The notes: generated by a model from the sequence alone, not told the origin. 64,000 nucleotides of DNA from Paenibacillus ginsengarvi (GCF_003626695.1 NZ_RBAH01000007.1:221748-285747), one strand, 5' to 3'; numbered from the stretch's first letter, positions 41,349 through 50,601 are shown. Program-made: numbers and translations.

Positions 41349-41975
41349 GTGGATCAAGAGCTTATATCGAAAAAAGAGCTGCTCGAGCTGACGGGTATTT
41401 CGTACGGGCAGCTGTATCGATGGAAACGGAAAAATTTGATTCCCGAGGAATGGTTCGTACGCAAATCGACGTTTACCGGCCAGGAAACGTTTTTCCCGAA
41501 GCGAAATATGCTTGCCCGCATAAACAAAATTAAAAATATGAAGGACGACTTGTCGCTTGACGAGCTGGCCGACGTCTTCTCGCCGGCGGCGGACGACTTG
41601 TCGCTGCCCGAGCATGAGCTGGTGGATCGTAACATTGTTTCCCCTCCTTCGCTCGAGCTGTTCAAACGGACGTTCGGCTACTCACCCGTCCTCCCCTTTA
41701 ACCGGATCTTGTTTCTGTACGCGCTCGACAAGCTGCTTCGGGCGGGAGATCTTAGTCTCGACGAAGGCGGCATGATGCTGAAGACGATCCAGGATCATGA
41801 GGCGGCGATTACAAACCAAAATTGGACCTTTCTGTTTATGCGGAAAATGGGCGTATCGTCGTTTCTGATGATGACTCAGCAAAATGAATGCATATTCGAT
41901 GCAGGCAGCAAGGTCGTAGCCCGGCTGACCGCCGCTTCCGTCGCCGAAGAATTGAAGCTGAAACTGAATGGATGA
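41349..41975 (+). CDS. yhbD: YhbD family protein (DUF4004, MerR-like helix-turn-helix)
   Basis: Protein of 208 residues starting at GTG 41349, seven bases after AGGAGG. The N-terminus (residues 4-65) is a MerR-like winged helix (ISKKELLELTGISYGQLYRW, FPKRNMLARINKIK). The C-terminal half is helical with no family I can name. In B. subtilis yhbD precedes the two bactofilin genes yhbE and yhbF, the same order as here, so it probably regulates them. The stop is 14 bases before the first bactofilin gene. Confidence 0.88.
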   Translation: MDQELISKKELLELTGISYGQLYRWKRKNLIPEEWFVRKSTFTGQETFFPKRNMLARINKIKNMKDDLSLDELADVFSPAADDLSLPEHELVDRNIVSPPSLELFKRTFGYSPVLPFNRILFLYALDKLLRAGDLSLDEGGMMLKTIQDHEAAITNQNWTFLFMRKMGVSSFLMMTQQNECIFDAGSKVVARLTAASVAEELKLKLNG

Positions 41976-41989
41976 GGAGAGAACAAACG

Positions 41990-42730
41990 ATGGAGAGACG
42001 ATATGACGTCAAAATCGTCGGCTCGGGCGGTTCCGGAGGCGGCCTGTTCAAAAACGTCAAAATTAACGGCGAAGCCCAGTTTAGCGGAGATGTCGACTGC
42101 CTCGCTTTTCGCTGCAACGGCACGTCCAAAGTATACGGCTCGCTGAAAGGAACGTCTTGCACCGTCAACGGAACGCTGGACATCACCGACGATTTCGATA
42201 CGGGCGAAGCGAAAATTAATGGCAAAATGGAAATCGAAGGCAACTTGAAGGCGCGCTCGATCCGATCGTTCGGCGAAACCAACGTGCGCGGCAACGTCGC
42301 CGGCGAAGAAGTCGGCCTGCAAGGCACCTTCCATATTAAAGGGCATTGCGAAGCGGAGAAGCTGCGTATTCAAGGCATCTTCCGGATTGGCGGTCTCGTC
42401 AACGCCGGCGAAGTCGATATGGCTGTCAACAGCCGCTGCGAGGTCAAAGAAATCGGCGGCGAGTCGATCCGGATTCACCGCGCCGAAGGCAATATGCTGA
42501 AAAAGCTGATCGGAGCGTTTTTCCTTCCATCCGACTATTACGAGGGAACGTTAGCGGCCGGATCGATCGAAGGCGATCATATTTACGCCGAGCACACGAC
42601 TGCGGATGTCATTCGCGGGGCGACGATCGTTCTCGGTCCCGGCTGCCGGATCGGACGGGTTGAATACACCGAGCGGTTCGAGTGCCACCCGAGTTCGGCC
42701 GTGCAGGAACAAGACCAACTACAGATCTAG
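41990..42730 (+). CDS. bacE: Bactofilin-like polymer-forming protein (BacE/YhbE type)
   Basis: Cytoskeletal polymer protein of 246 residues, two-domain bactofilin. Repeated beta-helix rungs run through residues 10-235, rich in VxGxxxxxG and GLFKNVKINGEAQFSG-type units; the region SVNGTLDITDDF-like shows the right-handed helix pattern. ATG 41990 follows AGGAGAG. In B. subtilis BacE and BacF are needed for flagellar hook and basal body assembly. It is 14 bases before the second bactofilin gene. Confidence 0.88.
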   Translation: MERRYDVKIVGSGGSGGGLFKNVKINGEAQFSGDVDCLAFRCNGTSKVYGSLKGTSCTVNGTLDITDDFDTGEAKINGKMEIEGNLKARSIRSFGETNVRGNVAGEEVGLQGTFHIKGHCEAEKLRIQGIFRIGGLVNAGEVDMAVNSRCEVKEIGGESIRIHRAEGNMLKKLIGAFFLPSDYYEGTLAAGSIEGDHIYAEHTTADVIRGATIVLGPGCRIGRVEYTERFECHPSSAVQEQDQLQI

Positions 42731-42744
42731 ATAGGAGATAAGTT

Positions 42745-43476
42745 ATGAATAAAACGGAACGCAGAGATTTGAACATAAACGGCGTCCTAGGCGGATGCGG
42801 CGGCGGCCTCTTCAATAATGTGTCGATTAACGGCCACGGGGCGATCAACGGCGATCTGGACTGCACTCGTTTCGTTGCGAACGGCAAAGCTACGGTACGC
42901 GGTTCGATGAAAGCTCATAGCATCGAAGTGAACGGGTCGTCCTCCTTCGGCGCAGGCGTGGAGACAGACAAGTTGCGGGTAAACGGCAAATCCGATATCG
43001 AGGGCGCTCTAACCGGCGGCACTTGCCGCATAGACGGGCATACCCGAGTAGAAGGTCCTATCGCCGTCGAGGAACTAGAGATCAACGGATCGTTTACGGC
43101 CAAAAACAACTGCGATGCCGAACGATTCCGCTCGCGGGGCAGCTTCCGTATCGAAGGCTTGCTGAATGCGGGTGCTATCGAGATCGATCTATATGCCGAA
43201 TGCCGGGCCAAAGAAATCGGCGGCGAAACGATTCTGGTTCGCAAGACCGGAGACAACGCGATCAGCAAGCTCGTCAAGGCGCTAATCTTCACCAGGGACG
43301 CACTGATCACCGACCTTATCGAGGGTGACGAGATCTACATCGAATCTACGAAAGCGGCCGTCGTCCGCGGCACGAATATATCGATCGGTCCCGGTTGCGA
43401 TATCGGGCTGGTGGAATACAAAGGCGAGATGAAGCGCCACCCGGATGCCGTCATCGGCGAGATTCGGCAAGTTTAA
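42745..43476 (+). CDS. bacF: Bactofilin-like polymer-forming protein (BacF/YhbF type)
   Basis: Second bactofilin of 243 residues, a clear paralogue of the preceding gene: both share GGLFxNVxINGxxxxxGDxDC near the N-terminus, a KEIGGE block near residue 155 and GPGCxIGxVEY near the end. The two probably form a mixed polymer at the membrane. AGGAGATAAGTT precedes ATG 42745. The exporter gene follows after 20 bases. Confidence 0.88.
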   Translation: MNKTERRDLNINGVLGGCGGGLFNNVSINGHGAINGDLDCTRFVANGKATVRGSMKAHSIEVNGSSSFGAGVETDKLRVNGKSDIEGALTGGTCRIDGHTRVEGPIAVEELEINGSFTAKNNCDAERFRSRGSFRIEGLLNAGAIEIDLYAECRAKEIGGETILVRKTGDNAISKLVKALIFTRDALITDLIEGDEIYIESTKAAVVRGTNISIGPGCDIGLVEYKGEMKRHPDAVIGEIRQV

Positions 43477-43496
43477 AAAGAAAGGAACGATTCGTG

Positions 43497-45056
43497 ATGA
43501 AATCTTCGAGGACAACGAGCAACCTGCCTCTCGTCGTCGCCGGTTTGCTGATCGGGATTCTGGTCTCGGCTATGGATAACACGATTGTGGCAACTGCGAT
43601 GGGGTCGATCGTCGGGGATTTGGGCGGACTCGACAAGTTTGTCTGGGTCACATCCGCTTATATGGTGGCCGAGATGGCCGGTATGCCGATATTCGGCAAG
43701 TTGTCCGATATGTACGGCCGCAAACGTTTTTTCATTTTCGGTCTGCTCGTTTTTTTGCTCGGTTCGATTTTGTGCGGTACGGCGCAAAATATCGTGCAGC
43801 TTAGCATTTATCGGGCCATCCAAGGCATCGGCGGAGGTGCTCTCGTCCCGATCGCCTTCGCGATCATGTTTGACGTGATTCCTCCGCAGAAGCGCGGCGC
43901 TATGGGCGGCCTGTTCGGCGCCGTATTCGGTCTGTCGAGCATATTCGGCCCGCTGCTTGGCGCGTATGTGACGGATTATATCGATTGGCGCTGGGTATTT
44001 TATATTAACTTGCCCTTGGGCCTTATTGCTTTCGTATTCGTCGCTTTCTTCTACAAGGAGTCCATTCGTCATGCGAAACAGCGGATCGACTGGGCCGGAG
44101 CCGTCACTCTCGTGGCCGCGATCATCTGTCTCATGTTCGCTCTGGAGCTGGGCGGTCAAAAATACGATTGGAATTCGCCGGTTATTATTAGCCTGTTCGC
44201 TCTGTTTACAGTGCTGTTCGTTTCCTTCCTGCTTATCGAGAGAAAAGCGGCGGAGCCGATTATATCGTACGCGATGTTCAAAGTCCGGTTGTACGCCTCC
44301 AGCTCGCTCATCGGCATTTTTTCGGGAGCTGCCTTCATAGTCGCTACCGTATACATTCCGATCTATATCCAGGGCGTTCAAGGCGGAACCGCCACCAACT
44401 CCGGGCTGCTGCTGCTCCCGATGATGCTCGGCAGCGTTGTCGCGAGCCAGGTCGGCGCGCAATTCGCGATGCGAACGAGCTATCGCAATGTCATGTTCGT
44501 CTCCGGCCTCATACTGATTACGGGCATCGCTCTGCTTACAACGCTGACAGCGGACAGTTCAAGGCTTGCGGTCACTCTGTTCATGATTGTAGTAGGCCTT
44601 GGCATCGGCGCTTCGTTCTCGGTGCTCGGCATGGCGTCCATCCACCATTTTGACGAAACGAAGCGGGGCTCGGCCAATTCGACGCTCGCTTTCTTACGAT
44701 CGCTCGGCATGACGATTGGCATTACGTTATTCGGTATGATCCAGCGCAATTCGTTCATGGACTCGCTGGGCTCGCTATTCGGTTCAACTGGCGGCGGATC
44801 GTCTCCCGCGGCACTTCCTTCAGCCGAATTGCTGAAAGATCCGAGGGCACTCCTGTCGCCGGAAGCGCGCGCCGGTATACCAGACAATATCTTGCGCAGC
44901 ATTACCGATGCGCTGTCGTCCTCCATCGCCCAAACGTTCCTGTGGACGCTTATTCCGGCTGTGTTATCGCTGCTGTTCGTCTTTCTCATGTCAAACGAGA
45001 AGGTGCTCATGCATGGCAAGACGGGGCAGCCGGTCAAGCCGACTCCTGAAGTTTGA
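43497..45056 (+). CDS. DHA2-family (EmrB/QacA) drug:H+ antiporter
   Basis: Major facilitator superfamily exporter of 519 residues with 14 predicted membrane segments. Family motifs: MDNTIVATAMGSI in the first segment (residue 25 region, with the acidic Asp), motif A GKLSDMYGRKRFF after the second, and motif C-like GALVPIAFAIMF. Codons for tandem GTG ATG at 43494-43499; I use the ATG, behind AAAGGAACG. It is directly downstream of the bactofilins and may be co-transcribed. Substrates are unknown. Confidence 0.92.
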   Translation: MKSSRTTSNLPLVVAGLLIGILVSAMDNTIVATAMGSIVGDLGGLDKFVWVTSAYMVAEMAGMPIFGKLSDMYGRKRFFIFGLLVFLLGSILCGTAQNIVQLSIYRAIQGIGGGALVPIAFAIMFDVIPPQKRGAMGGLFGAVFGLSSIFGPLLGAYVTDYIDWRWVFYINLPLGLIAFVFVAFFYKESIRHAKQRIDWAGAVTLVAAIICLMFALELGGQKYDWNSPVIISLFALFTVLFVSFLLIERKAAEPIISYAMFKVRLYASSSLIGIFSGAAFIVATVYIPIYIQGVQGGTATNSGLLLLPMMLGSVVASQVGAQFAMRTSYRNVMFVSGLILITGIALLTTLTADSSRLAVTLFMIVVGLGIGASFSVLGMASIHHFDETKRGSANSTLAFLRSLGMTIGITLFGMIQRNSFMDSLGSLFGSTGGGSSPAALPSAELLKDPRALLSPEARAGIPDNILRSITDALSSSIAQTFLWTLIPAVLSLLFVFLMSNEKVLMHGKTGQPVKPTPEV

Positions 45057-45084
45057 CGCACCTCCATATCGTCATATCGCCATA

Positions 45085-45122
45085 AAACCGGATTCCGTTT
45101 TGTTACGGGTCCGGTTTTTTCG
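45085..45122 (+). terminator. Intrinsic terminator after the exporter gene
   Basis: AAACCGGA (45085-45092) and TCCGGTTT (45110-45117) with an inner CGT/ACG pair, followed by six T. It ends just inside the converging small gene. Confidence 0.8.
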
Positions 45123-45357
45123 CCTGCCAAGGGAAACTGTCGATCTGGCCGCATATTTCATGCTGCCATTCCGTATCCCGCGTCATCGACGCCAGAAGCG
45201 AAGCGTTCTCGAGGCAAGCCATCTCCCAGCACAGTTTGGCGTTTACTTGCATGCACTGTTCGAGCTCGGTCTGTTCCTCGGGCGTCAAACGGCGATTGCG
45301 CGACAACGTCCACAGCGTCGCCATACGCCTGTGCGCCGGATGTATCGTCATAGTCAT
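45103..45357 (-). CDS. Small conserved protein of unknown function
   Basis: Charged, helical 84-residue protein with five or so Met and Cys-rich central region (ELEQCMQVNAKLCWEMACLE). I recognise the type as common in Paenibacillus genomes, without known function. GAGGGGG lies 12 bases before ATG 45357; ATG at codon 3 is an alternative. It is separated from the secretion-like cluster by a terminator. Confidence 0.65.
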   Translation of the reverse strand: MTMTIHPAHRRMATLWTLSRNRRLTPEEQTELEQCMQVNAKLCWEMACLENASLLASMTRDTEWQHEICGQIDSFPWQAKKPDP

Positions 45358-45434
45358 CTAGCGTCCCCCTCAAGTAGAAACGGTTTCCATCTACTCGCAG
45401 TGTAACCAATTTGGGGGCGTTTCATTGCTGGCAG

Positions 45435-45465
45435 AATAATACCCGCCAGATGGGCGGGTATCGGA
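45435..45465 (-). terminator. Intrinsic terminator of the DUF4157/cargo operon
   Basis: ATACCCGCC (45439-45447) and GGCGGGTAT (45453-45461) form a perfect 9-base-pair stem followed on the minus strand by TATTCT, directly after the YbjN-like gene. Confidence 0.7.
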
Positions 45466-45467
45466 CT

Positions 45468-45989
45468 TTAGTTTGCAACCGGACTGATCGCTTCGGACCA
45501 CGAAAGCGAACCGTCCGCCACCGCCTCGATCGCGTCGCCGAACAGGTCGCACATTTGCACGAACAGCTCGATGACAGACAACGTCTCGTCTTTATCAAAC
45601 GTGGCCGAAGCGGGCAGCGAGTAGATGTACCGGTAGTGGATTTCATTCTGCTCATTAACGCCGAAATGTCCTAGCGGTAACCGTGTGTTGAAATCCAGCA
45701 GCAACTGCGCCATCTCCGCTCTGCGTTCCTGCGGGAGCTCGAACGGAAACGTAACATACAGCTGCAGCAGCTGCACGGCCGCTAGTTCATCGTCGTCAAG
45801 AGGCAAGAAAGAGAAATGGAGAAACCGGTCGCGGCCTTTTCCGTCCTGGCTAAAACCGGCCATCAAAATATGAATCGGCAGCAGTTCGGATTTCTCCAGC
45901 ATGGTCGCCGGCAATCCGGCTTCTTCGACTATCGTCTGCAGAAAGCCGAGCTGGGCCAAATGTCTGGCATGGGCAAGTTCGTTCAGCAT
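45468..45989 (-). CDS. YbjN-like protein, possible chaperone of the preceding cargo protein
   Basis: Cytosolic protein of 173 residues, acidic and leucine-rich. The segment DFNTRLPLGHFGVNEQ and the flanking strands resemble the YbjN / type III chaperone-like fold. It is the last gene of the operon, 27 bases after the cargo-like gene. In secretion systems small acidic proteins of this fold often bind one effector, so a chaperone or immunity role is plausible by position; the sequence alone does not show it. AAAGGAGCG precedes ATG 45989. Confidence 0.65.
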   Translation of the reverse strand: MLNELAHARHLAQLGFLQTIVEEAGLPATMLEKSELLPIHILMAGFSQDGKGRDRFLHFSFLPLDDDELAAVQLLQLYVTFPFELPQERRAEMAQLLLDFNTRLPLGHFGVNEQNEIHYRYIYSLPASATFDKDETLSVIELFVQMCDLFGDAIEAVADGSLSWSEAISPVAN

Positions 45990-46016
45990 CGCTTTCGCTC
46001 CTTTCGTACGGAGCGA

Positions 46017-47984
46017 TCATCGTTCGGCCATAGCCGCGATCATCGCTTCTTTCAATTTATCCGGGTCACTTTGTACTTTCTCCAGATGCGACCAGTTCAT
46101 TCCCGTCGCTTCCACGAATTTTTTCACATGCTCGTATTGCCCTACGACACCGTTGTTACTTGGATCAAAGACAGGCAAGCTCGAGAACATCGCAATAATC
46201 AGGTCGGTGTCGGCCTCGCGTCTTAGTTTCTTCTTGTCGCTCGATTTGTTCTCGTCGAACATCCATTTCGTCAAGCTCGAAGCTCCCGTCTTGGATGCGC
46301 GATCCCGTCCGGCCTGCTTCAGCGTGCGAACCGCAGGCATCGCCGCGCCGAAACCGGTAGCGACAATTTTCAGCGGGGTGCCAACCTGCGCGCCGACGCC
46401 GGTCAAGGTGGCGATATCGCCGCCGATCTTGATCATTTCCGTTAATCCGATCAAGCTGCCCCGCGTGATCCGCTTTTTGTTAATATATTTCAATTCCTTT
46501 GCAAGCTTGTATTCGGTAGAGGCCTGCTCGAATTCGCTTAATCTCGTGTACTCCCTGATTTCCTTATCGAGACTCTCTTTATTGTTCGCGATGTCCGTTG
46601 CGAGACTCGTTTTCTTGGTCGTAAGCTTCTGGATTTCTCTGTTGATCGGCGCGAGAAGCGCTCTCTTCTCTGCTTGCGTCTTATTCGTAAGCGCCAGAAC
46701 CGACTTCTTCTCATCCTGCTTGGCGGTCAGCTCATTGTCGACATCCGTCTGCTTGGCATCCAACTCAGTTTGCTTCGTCTCCAGCGCGTCTTTGCGAGTT
46801 TCCGATGCCGCAATCTTATTCGGCAGGTCGCGCTTAAAGTCCTCTAGCTTCTGTTTGTCAACGCCGGCGTTGCCGCCGAACCAGCTTTTCGGAATAATAA
46901 AATCCGCATCCGCATGTTTTTCTTTGAAGCTGCGTTTGACTAGCTGCATCGATTCTCTGCCGATATTGGCCTTGATAATTGCGGCGACCTGGAAGGCGAT
47001 CTTCATGCCGCTTACCGCGATCGAGACGCCCGGAATGGCGGACGTTAGCGCGCCGGTTCCCGACTCCATCAGCTCCAGAACCGATTTCGCCACCTTCAGG
47101 GACGAAGAAGCGGCCTCGAGCGCGCCTTTGATCGTTTCGAGCGATCCTTTGGCCACGTCGGTTTTGGACAAGCCGCCTTCTTCCTTATGTTTGTTGTACA
47201 TTTTGTAAATATTAACGACGGCTCCTACCGCTTCCTTCAGCGCGGTCAAACCTTCCCCGACCGTACCGGCATACTCGCTCACGGAGGAGGAGGAACCGAC
47301 ACCTTGCAGTTGTCCGTTCGCTTTGGCCGCGCTGTCCACGAGCTTGGTAGAGCCGCTTACCGCTTTACCGCCGCCCTCCAGCACTCCGGAAACTTGTTCG
47401 GCACCGTGAAAAGCCTGGTTGGCCGTCGATTTGCCGTCCTTGTTCTGGACTATTTTCACCGTCTCGCGAATCGAGCTCATCAGCTTGAAAACGCCGCCGA
47501 GCATATCCGCTGTTCCTCCAACCGTACCTATTCCGCCCGAAGTTTTCGCCATACCGGCGTCCTTGACATTATCGTCCTCGTCGTAGGCGACTTCCGCCAA
47601 ATCGTCCGACGTGTCTCCGAAAGGCTGACTGAACGTATCGGTTACTTCGCCCGCCGTCTCGAGCCCTTCGCCGAGCTTGTCTTCATCGCCGGTTTGCTGG
47701 GCTTGTCCGCCGTTGGAGTTGGACGAGCTGCGTGAAAAAACGCCCTTTACCCTATCAAACAATCCGCGCTGAATGACGCCAGCGTTCATCGAACGGATAT
47801 AAGCTCCCGTCGCTTGGTTGCCGTGCGTCCGCTGCAATTGCAGCAGCAGATTCGCGGACAGAGGGCCGGACTGCAGAGCAGCTGCCCCGTTCGCAGCGGC
47901 CGGTTTGCCGCTTTTGGCGCGAGCCGGAGCGGGACTTGCGTGCTGCCGGTTAAGGGATTGTTGATACCCCGTTTGAGAAGGCAT
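46017..47984 (-). CDS. Large cargo-like protein with DUF4157-type N-terminal motif
   Basis: Protein of 655 residues that I cannot assign to a family. The N-terminus is disordered and Ala/Pro-rich to about residue 45, then carries LLQLQRTHGNQATG (about 48-61), nearly the same as the motif in the next gene. Residues 130-400 are small-residue-rich helices with hydrophobic stretches (IPGVSIAVSGMKIAFQVAAI). Residues 430-560 form a coiled coil rich in Lys/Glu/Thr. The C-terminus is amphipathic. There is no signal peptide. Helical, membrane-active or scaffold function is possible. AGGAGTG precedes ATG 47984. Confidence 0.75.
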   Translation of the reverse strand: MPSQTGYQQSLNRQHASPAPARAKSGKPAAANGAAALQSGPLSANLLLQLQRTHGNQATGAYIRSMNAGVIQRGLFDRVKGVFSRSSSNSNGGQAQQTGDEDKLGEGLETAGEVTDTFSQPFGDTSDDLAEVAYDEDDNVKDAGMAKTSGGIGTVGGTADMLGGVFKLMSSIRETVKIVQNKDGKSTANQAFHGAEQVSGVLEGGGKAVSGSTKLVDSAAKANGQLQGVGSSSSVSEYAGTVGEGLTALKEAVGAVVNIYKMYNKHKEEGGLSKTDVAKGSLETIKGALEAASSSLKVAKSVLELMESGTGALTSAIPGVSIAVSGMKIAFQVAAIIKANIGRESMQLVKRSFKEKHADADFIIPKSWFGGNAGVDKQKLEDFKRDLPNKIAASETRKDALETKQTELDAKQTDVDNELTAKQDEKKSVLALTNKTQAEKRALLAPINREIQKLTTKKTSLATDIANNKESLDKEIREYTRLSEFEQASTEYKLAKELKYINKKRITRGSLIGLTEMIKIGGDIATLTGVGAQVGTPLKIVATGFGAAMPAVRTLKQAGRDRASKTGASSLTKWMFDENKSSDKKKLRREADTDLIIAMFSSLPVFDPSNNGVVGQYEHVKKFVEATGMNWSHLEKVQSDPDKLKEAMIAAMAER

Positions 47985-48018
47985 CGGTTACACTCCTATC
48001 TGTGTGCAGAAGCTTTTG

Positions 48019-48984
48019 TCAAGTCGGAGTGCTACCGCCCCGCTGCTGAACGACGTGAGTCAATTCATGCCCGAGCAGTTCCTGTCCTTGTCTGCTTCCC
48101 GGATTGTATTGTCCTTGCCGGAAAAAAATATCGCTGCCGGTCGTAAACGCCGATGCCCCGATCGAACGGGCCATCCGATCCGCTTTGCCGTCGGTATGAA
48201 TACCCACCTGATTAAACTTCGTCCCGAACGCCGATTCCATCTTGGCCTGAATATGGGCATCCATCGGCGAGCCGCCGCCCCGCTTTTGCTCGATATCCCG
48301 TTCCAGCGACGCATCGGCATCAAAGCCGTCCCCGGAACGCTTCATCTGCAGCTCTTCCGCTTCTTCTACCGCCGATTCGTCCTCATTCCGCTGGATGCCT
48401 TCCGGCGAACGCTTCATTTGCAGCTCTTCCGTTTCCTCTATCGCCGACTCGTCCTCGTCTCGCTGGATGCCTTCCGGCGAACGCTTCATCTGCAGTTCTT
48501 CCGCCTCTTCTATCGCCGACTCGTCCTCGTCCCGCTGGATGCCTTCCGGCGAACGCTTCATTTGCAGCTCTTCCGCTTCTTCTACCGCCGACTCGTCCTC
48601 ATCCCGCTGGATGCCTTCCGGCGAGCGTTTCATCTGCAGCTCTTCCGCTTCTTCTATCGCCGATTCGTCCTCGTCCCGCTGCACTTGCTGAGCGCCTGCT
48701 GAGGGCCCGGAGATGAAATCGGCCACCTTCCGTCCGACTTGATCGGCCTCCTGCTCGTACGAGTCTCCGGCGGGGCCGACCGTCAGCTTCGTTTGTACGG
48801 CACCCGGTGCCGAAGCCGTCAATCCTCCTGTGCCAATCACGCTGCCAACGGCTTTGTTTCCTAACGAACGCTGCAACTGCATGACCGGATGATCGCTTGC
48901 GGCCTGAGACCGCTGAATGCCTTTCGATTTACGGGATAACTCCCCCTCCGGTCGTTTCTGGATGCTGGTATGGCGCTTCGTCAT
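48019..48984 (-). CDS. DUF4157 protein with HExxH motif and tandem 24-residue repeats
   Basis: Protein of 321 residues. The N-terminal tail has QLQRSLGNKAVG (about 36-47) and the DUF4157 lead-in YEQEADQVGRKVADF (about 76-90). Five 24-residue repeats follow (102-221). The DUF4157 core fills about 230-321 (GSPMDAHIQAKMESAFG, VGIHTDGKADRMA) and contains the metallopeptidase-like HELTH at residues 306-310. This domain is a known marker of extracellular contractile injection systems, where it is thought to help process or load cargo. No signal peptide. AAGGAGG precedes ATG 48984. Confidence 0.9.
   Translation of the reverse strand: MTKRHTSIQKRPEGELSRKSKGIQRSQAASDHPVMQLQRSLGNKAVGSVIGTGGLTASAPGAVQTKLTVGPAGDSYEQEADQVGRKVADFISGPSAGAQQVQRDEDESAIEEAEELQMKRSPEGIQRDEDESAVEEAEELQMKRSPEGIQRDEDESAIEEAEELQMKRSPEGIQRDEDESAIEETEELQMKRSPEGIQRNEDESAVEEAEELQMKRSGDGFDADASLERDIEQKRGGGSPMDAHIQAKMESAFGTKFNQVGIHTDGKADRMARSIGASAFTTGSDIFFRQGQYNPGSRQGQELLGHELTHVVQQRGGSTPT
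48322..48681. repeat. Five tandem 72-base repeats inside the DUF4157 gene
   Basis: Each unit encodes 24 residues of the form QRDEDESAxEExEELQMKRS. Units differ only at a few positions (I/V, A/T, D/N), and the last ends SGDGF. The repeats keep the frame, so copy number can change without breaking the gene. Confidence 0.9.
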
Positions 48985-49109
48985 CGCTTACGACCTCCTT
49001 CGCCGCAACGTATCGTGTAAATTCCGCGTACTGTATCACGAACAATATACCACATTTTGCCTGAGCGCGTCGTGCCTTGTTCGTAACTACTTAGCAACTG
49101 CTTATGCAT

Positions 49110-50564
49110 CTACTTCTTCTCGATCAGGAGAACAGCTATATCGTCGGACTGCATCGCCCCGTTCGCAAAACGGTCCACCTCATCCAATAACAGCCCTACC
49201 ATCTGTTTGCTCGCATAGTCCCGCATTCCCTCAAGCGCAGCGAGCAGCCGCGACGTGCCGTACTGACGTTTCTCCGCATCCTCGGCCTCGGTTATGCCGT
49301 CCGAATACAACACCAGCCGGTCGCCCGGCAGCAGCACCTCCGCGTTATTCGCATATAACGTATCGTCCATCACGCCGAGCGGCAAACATTTTTGGGCTGC
49401 AAGCGGGTCAATCCCGCCGCCTTCCCGCAGCACATAGGGCGTACAATGGCCTCCGTCGCTGAATATCAGCTTGCCGGTCCGCATATCGAGCACGCCGCAG
49501 AAAATCGTCGCAAACATCGTAGAATCGTCCTTGTACAGCTCCCGGTTTACGGCGGTCAGCAGCTCTCCGGGACTAACTCCACTCGACATGCGCCCTTTGA
49601 TGAGCGTAACGATCATGGCCATGTAAAGCGCAGCCGGAATGCCTTTGTCGGAGACGTCACCAAGCGCAAAAAACAGTTCGTTTTCTCCAAGCAAAAAATA
49701 ATCGTAAAAATCGCCGCCCACTTCCCTCGCGGGACGCAGCGTCGCGTTCACCTCTGCGGGGTACGGGGCTTCGCGGCTACCGTCTTCACCGGCTCTCGCT
49801 ACGGACCCGGCGTCCACGCCAGCCGCTTCCGATTCCTGCCACAGAAACGCAGCCGATTTGACCGGCAGAAGCTCCTTCGGCACGAAGCCGCTCTGGATAC
49901 GTTGAGCGAGCATCAGCTCGCTCTCCATTCGCTCTTTCGCGGCCCTCGTCGTTTTCAGCGCCTCTATCGATTGCTGCAGCGCATCGTACAGCATCGCGTT
50001 GTCGAGCGAGACGGCAGTCGGGGAAGCGATCGATTCGAGCAGCCGCAAGTCACGGTCCGTAAAGGGCTTGCCGCCCTTCTTGTTGATGACTTGCAAAACG
50101 CCGATAACCGCGCCCTTGCTGTACACCGGGACGCAAAGCATATTCCGCGTCGCATAGTTGACCCGATTCGCCACCTTCGACGACCAGCGGGGATCTCCGG
50201 CGGCATCGTCGATTTTGACCGGCCTTCCGTTCGCGGCCACCCATCCGGCCACCCCTTCGCCCATTTTCAAACGCACCTCGCGCACTTCCTCGCCTTTGCT
50301 TCCGGTCGCCAGTTCGAAATACAATTCGCACTTGTCCGGATCGACGAGAATGATGGACGAGGCTTCCGCCTGCATGATCCGGGCGCTCGTGTCCATAATC
50401 CGCTGCAGCAAATCTTTTTTGTGAATCGTCGAGTTCATATCCAGACTTACTTCGAACAGCTGCATCGTCCGGCGAAGTTCCGCGCCAAGCCGGCGGCGCC
50501 TCCATTCGCTCCAAGCCCATCCGGCTATCGTCAGCGTCAGCAGCGCATACAGGAGCGCATTCAT
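49110..50564 (-). CDS. GAF-SpoIIE (PP2C-type) serine phosphatase
   Basis: Membrane-anchored phosphatase of 484 residues. A single N-terminal membrane segment (residues 2-19), a GAF sensor (about 40-185; GEGVAGWVAANGRPV), a helical linker and a SpoIIE-type PP2C domain (about 270-480) with metal-binding Asp residues in EVGGDFYDYF, LGDVSDKGIPAAL and VLYSDGITEAED, and GHCTPYVL. It should dephosphorylate the STAS protein encoded next to it and so reset the partner switch. A 125-base gap separates it from the DUF4157 gene downstream; they may share a transcript. Confidence 0.93.
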   Translation of the reverse strand: MNALLYALLTLTIAGWAWSEWRRRRLGAELRRTMQLFEVSLDMNSTIHKKDLLQRIMDTSARIMQAEASSIILVDPDKCELYFELATGSKGEEVREVRLKMGEGVAGWVAANGRPVKIDDAAGDPRWSSKVANRVNYATRNMLCVPVYSKGAVIGVLQVINKKGGKPFTDRDLRLLESIASPTAVSLDNAMLYDALQQSIEALKTTRAAKERMESELMLAQRIQSGFVPKELLPVKSAAFLWQESEAAGVDAGSVARAGEDGSREAPYPAEVNATLRPAREVGGDFYDYFLLGENELFFALGDVSDKGIPAALYMAMIVTLIKGRMSSGVSPGELLTAVNRELYKDDSTMFATIFCGVLDMRTGKLIFSDGGHCTPYVLREGGGIDPLAAQKCLPLGVMDDTLYANNAEVLLPGDRLVLYSDGITEAEDAEKRQYGTSRLLAALEGMRDYASKQMVGLLLDEVDRFANGAMQSDDIAVLLIEKK

Positions 50565-50601
50565 ACGTTCATCCTTCCGTGGCCTTGCATCGTATGCGGG
50601 A

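Noticed and set aside
48322..48681. Regular repeats that could suggest a CRISPR array
   Set aside because: There are no unique spacers; the units are contiguous and coding.
48004..48702. Long plus-strand frame of 232 codons with repeated units opposite the DUF4157 gene
   Set aside because: It is the shadow of the 72-base repeats on the other strand, lacks a ribosome site and encodes low-complexity sequence; the minus-strand frame has a recognised domain.
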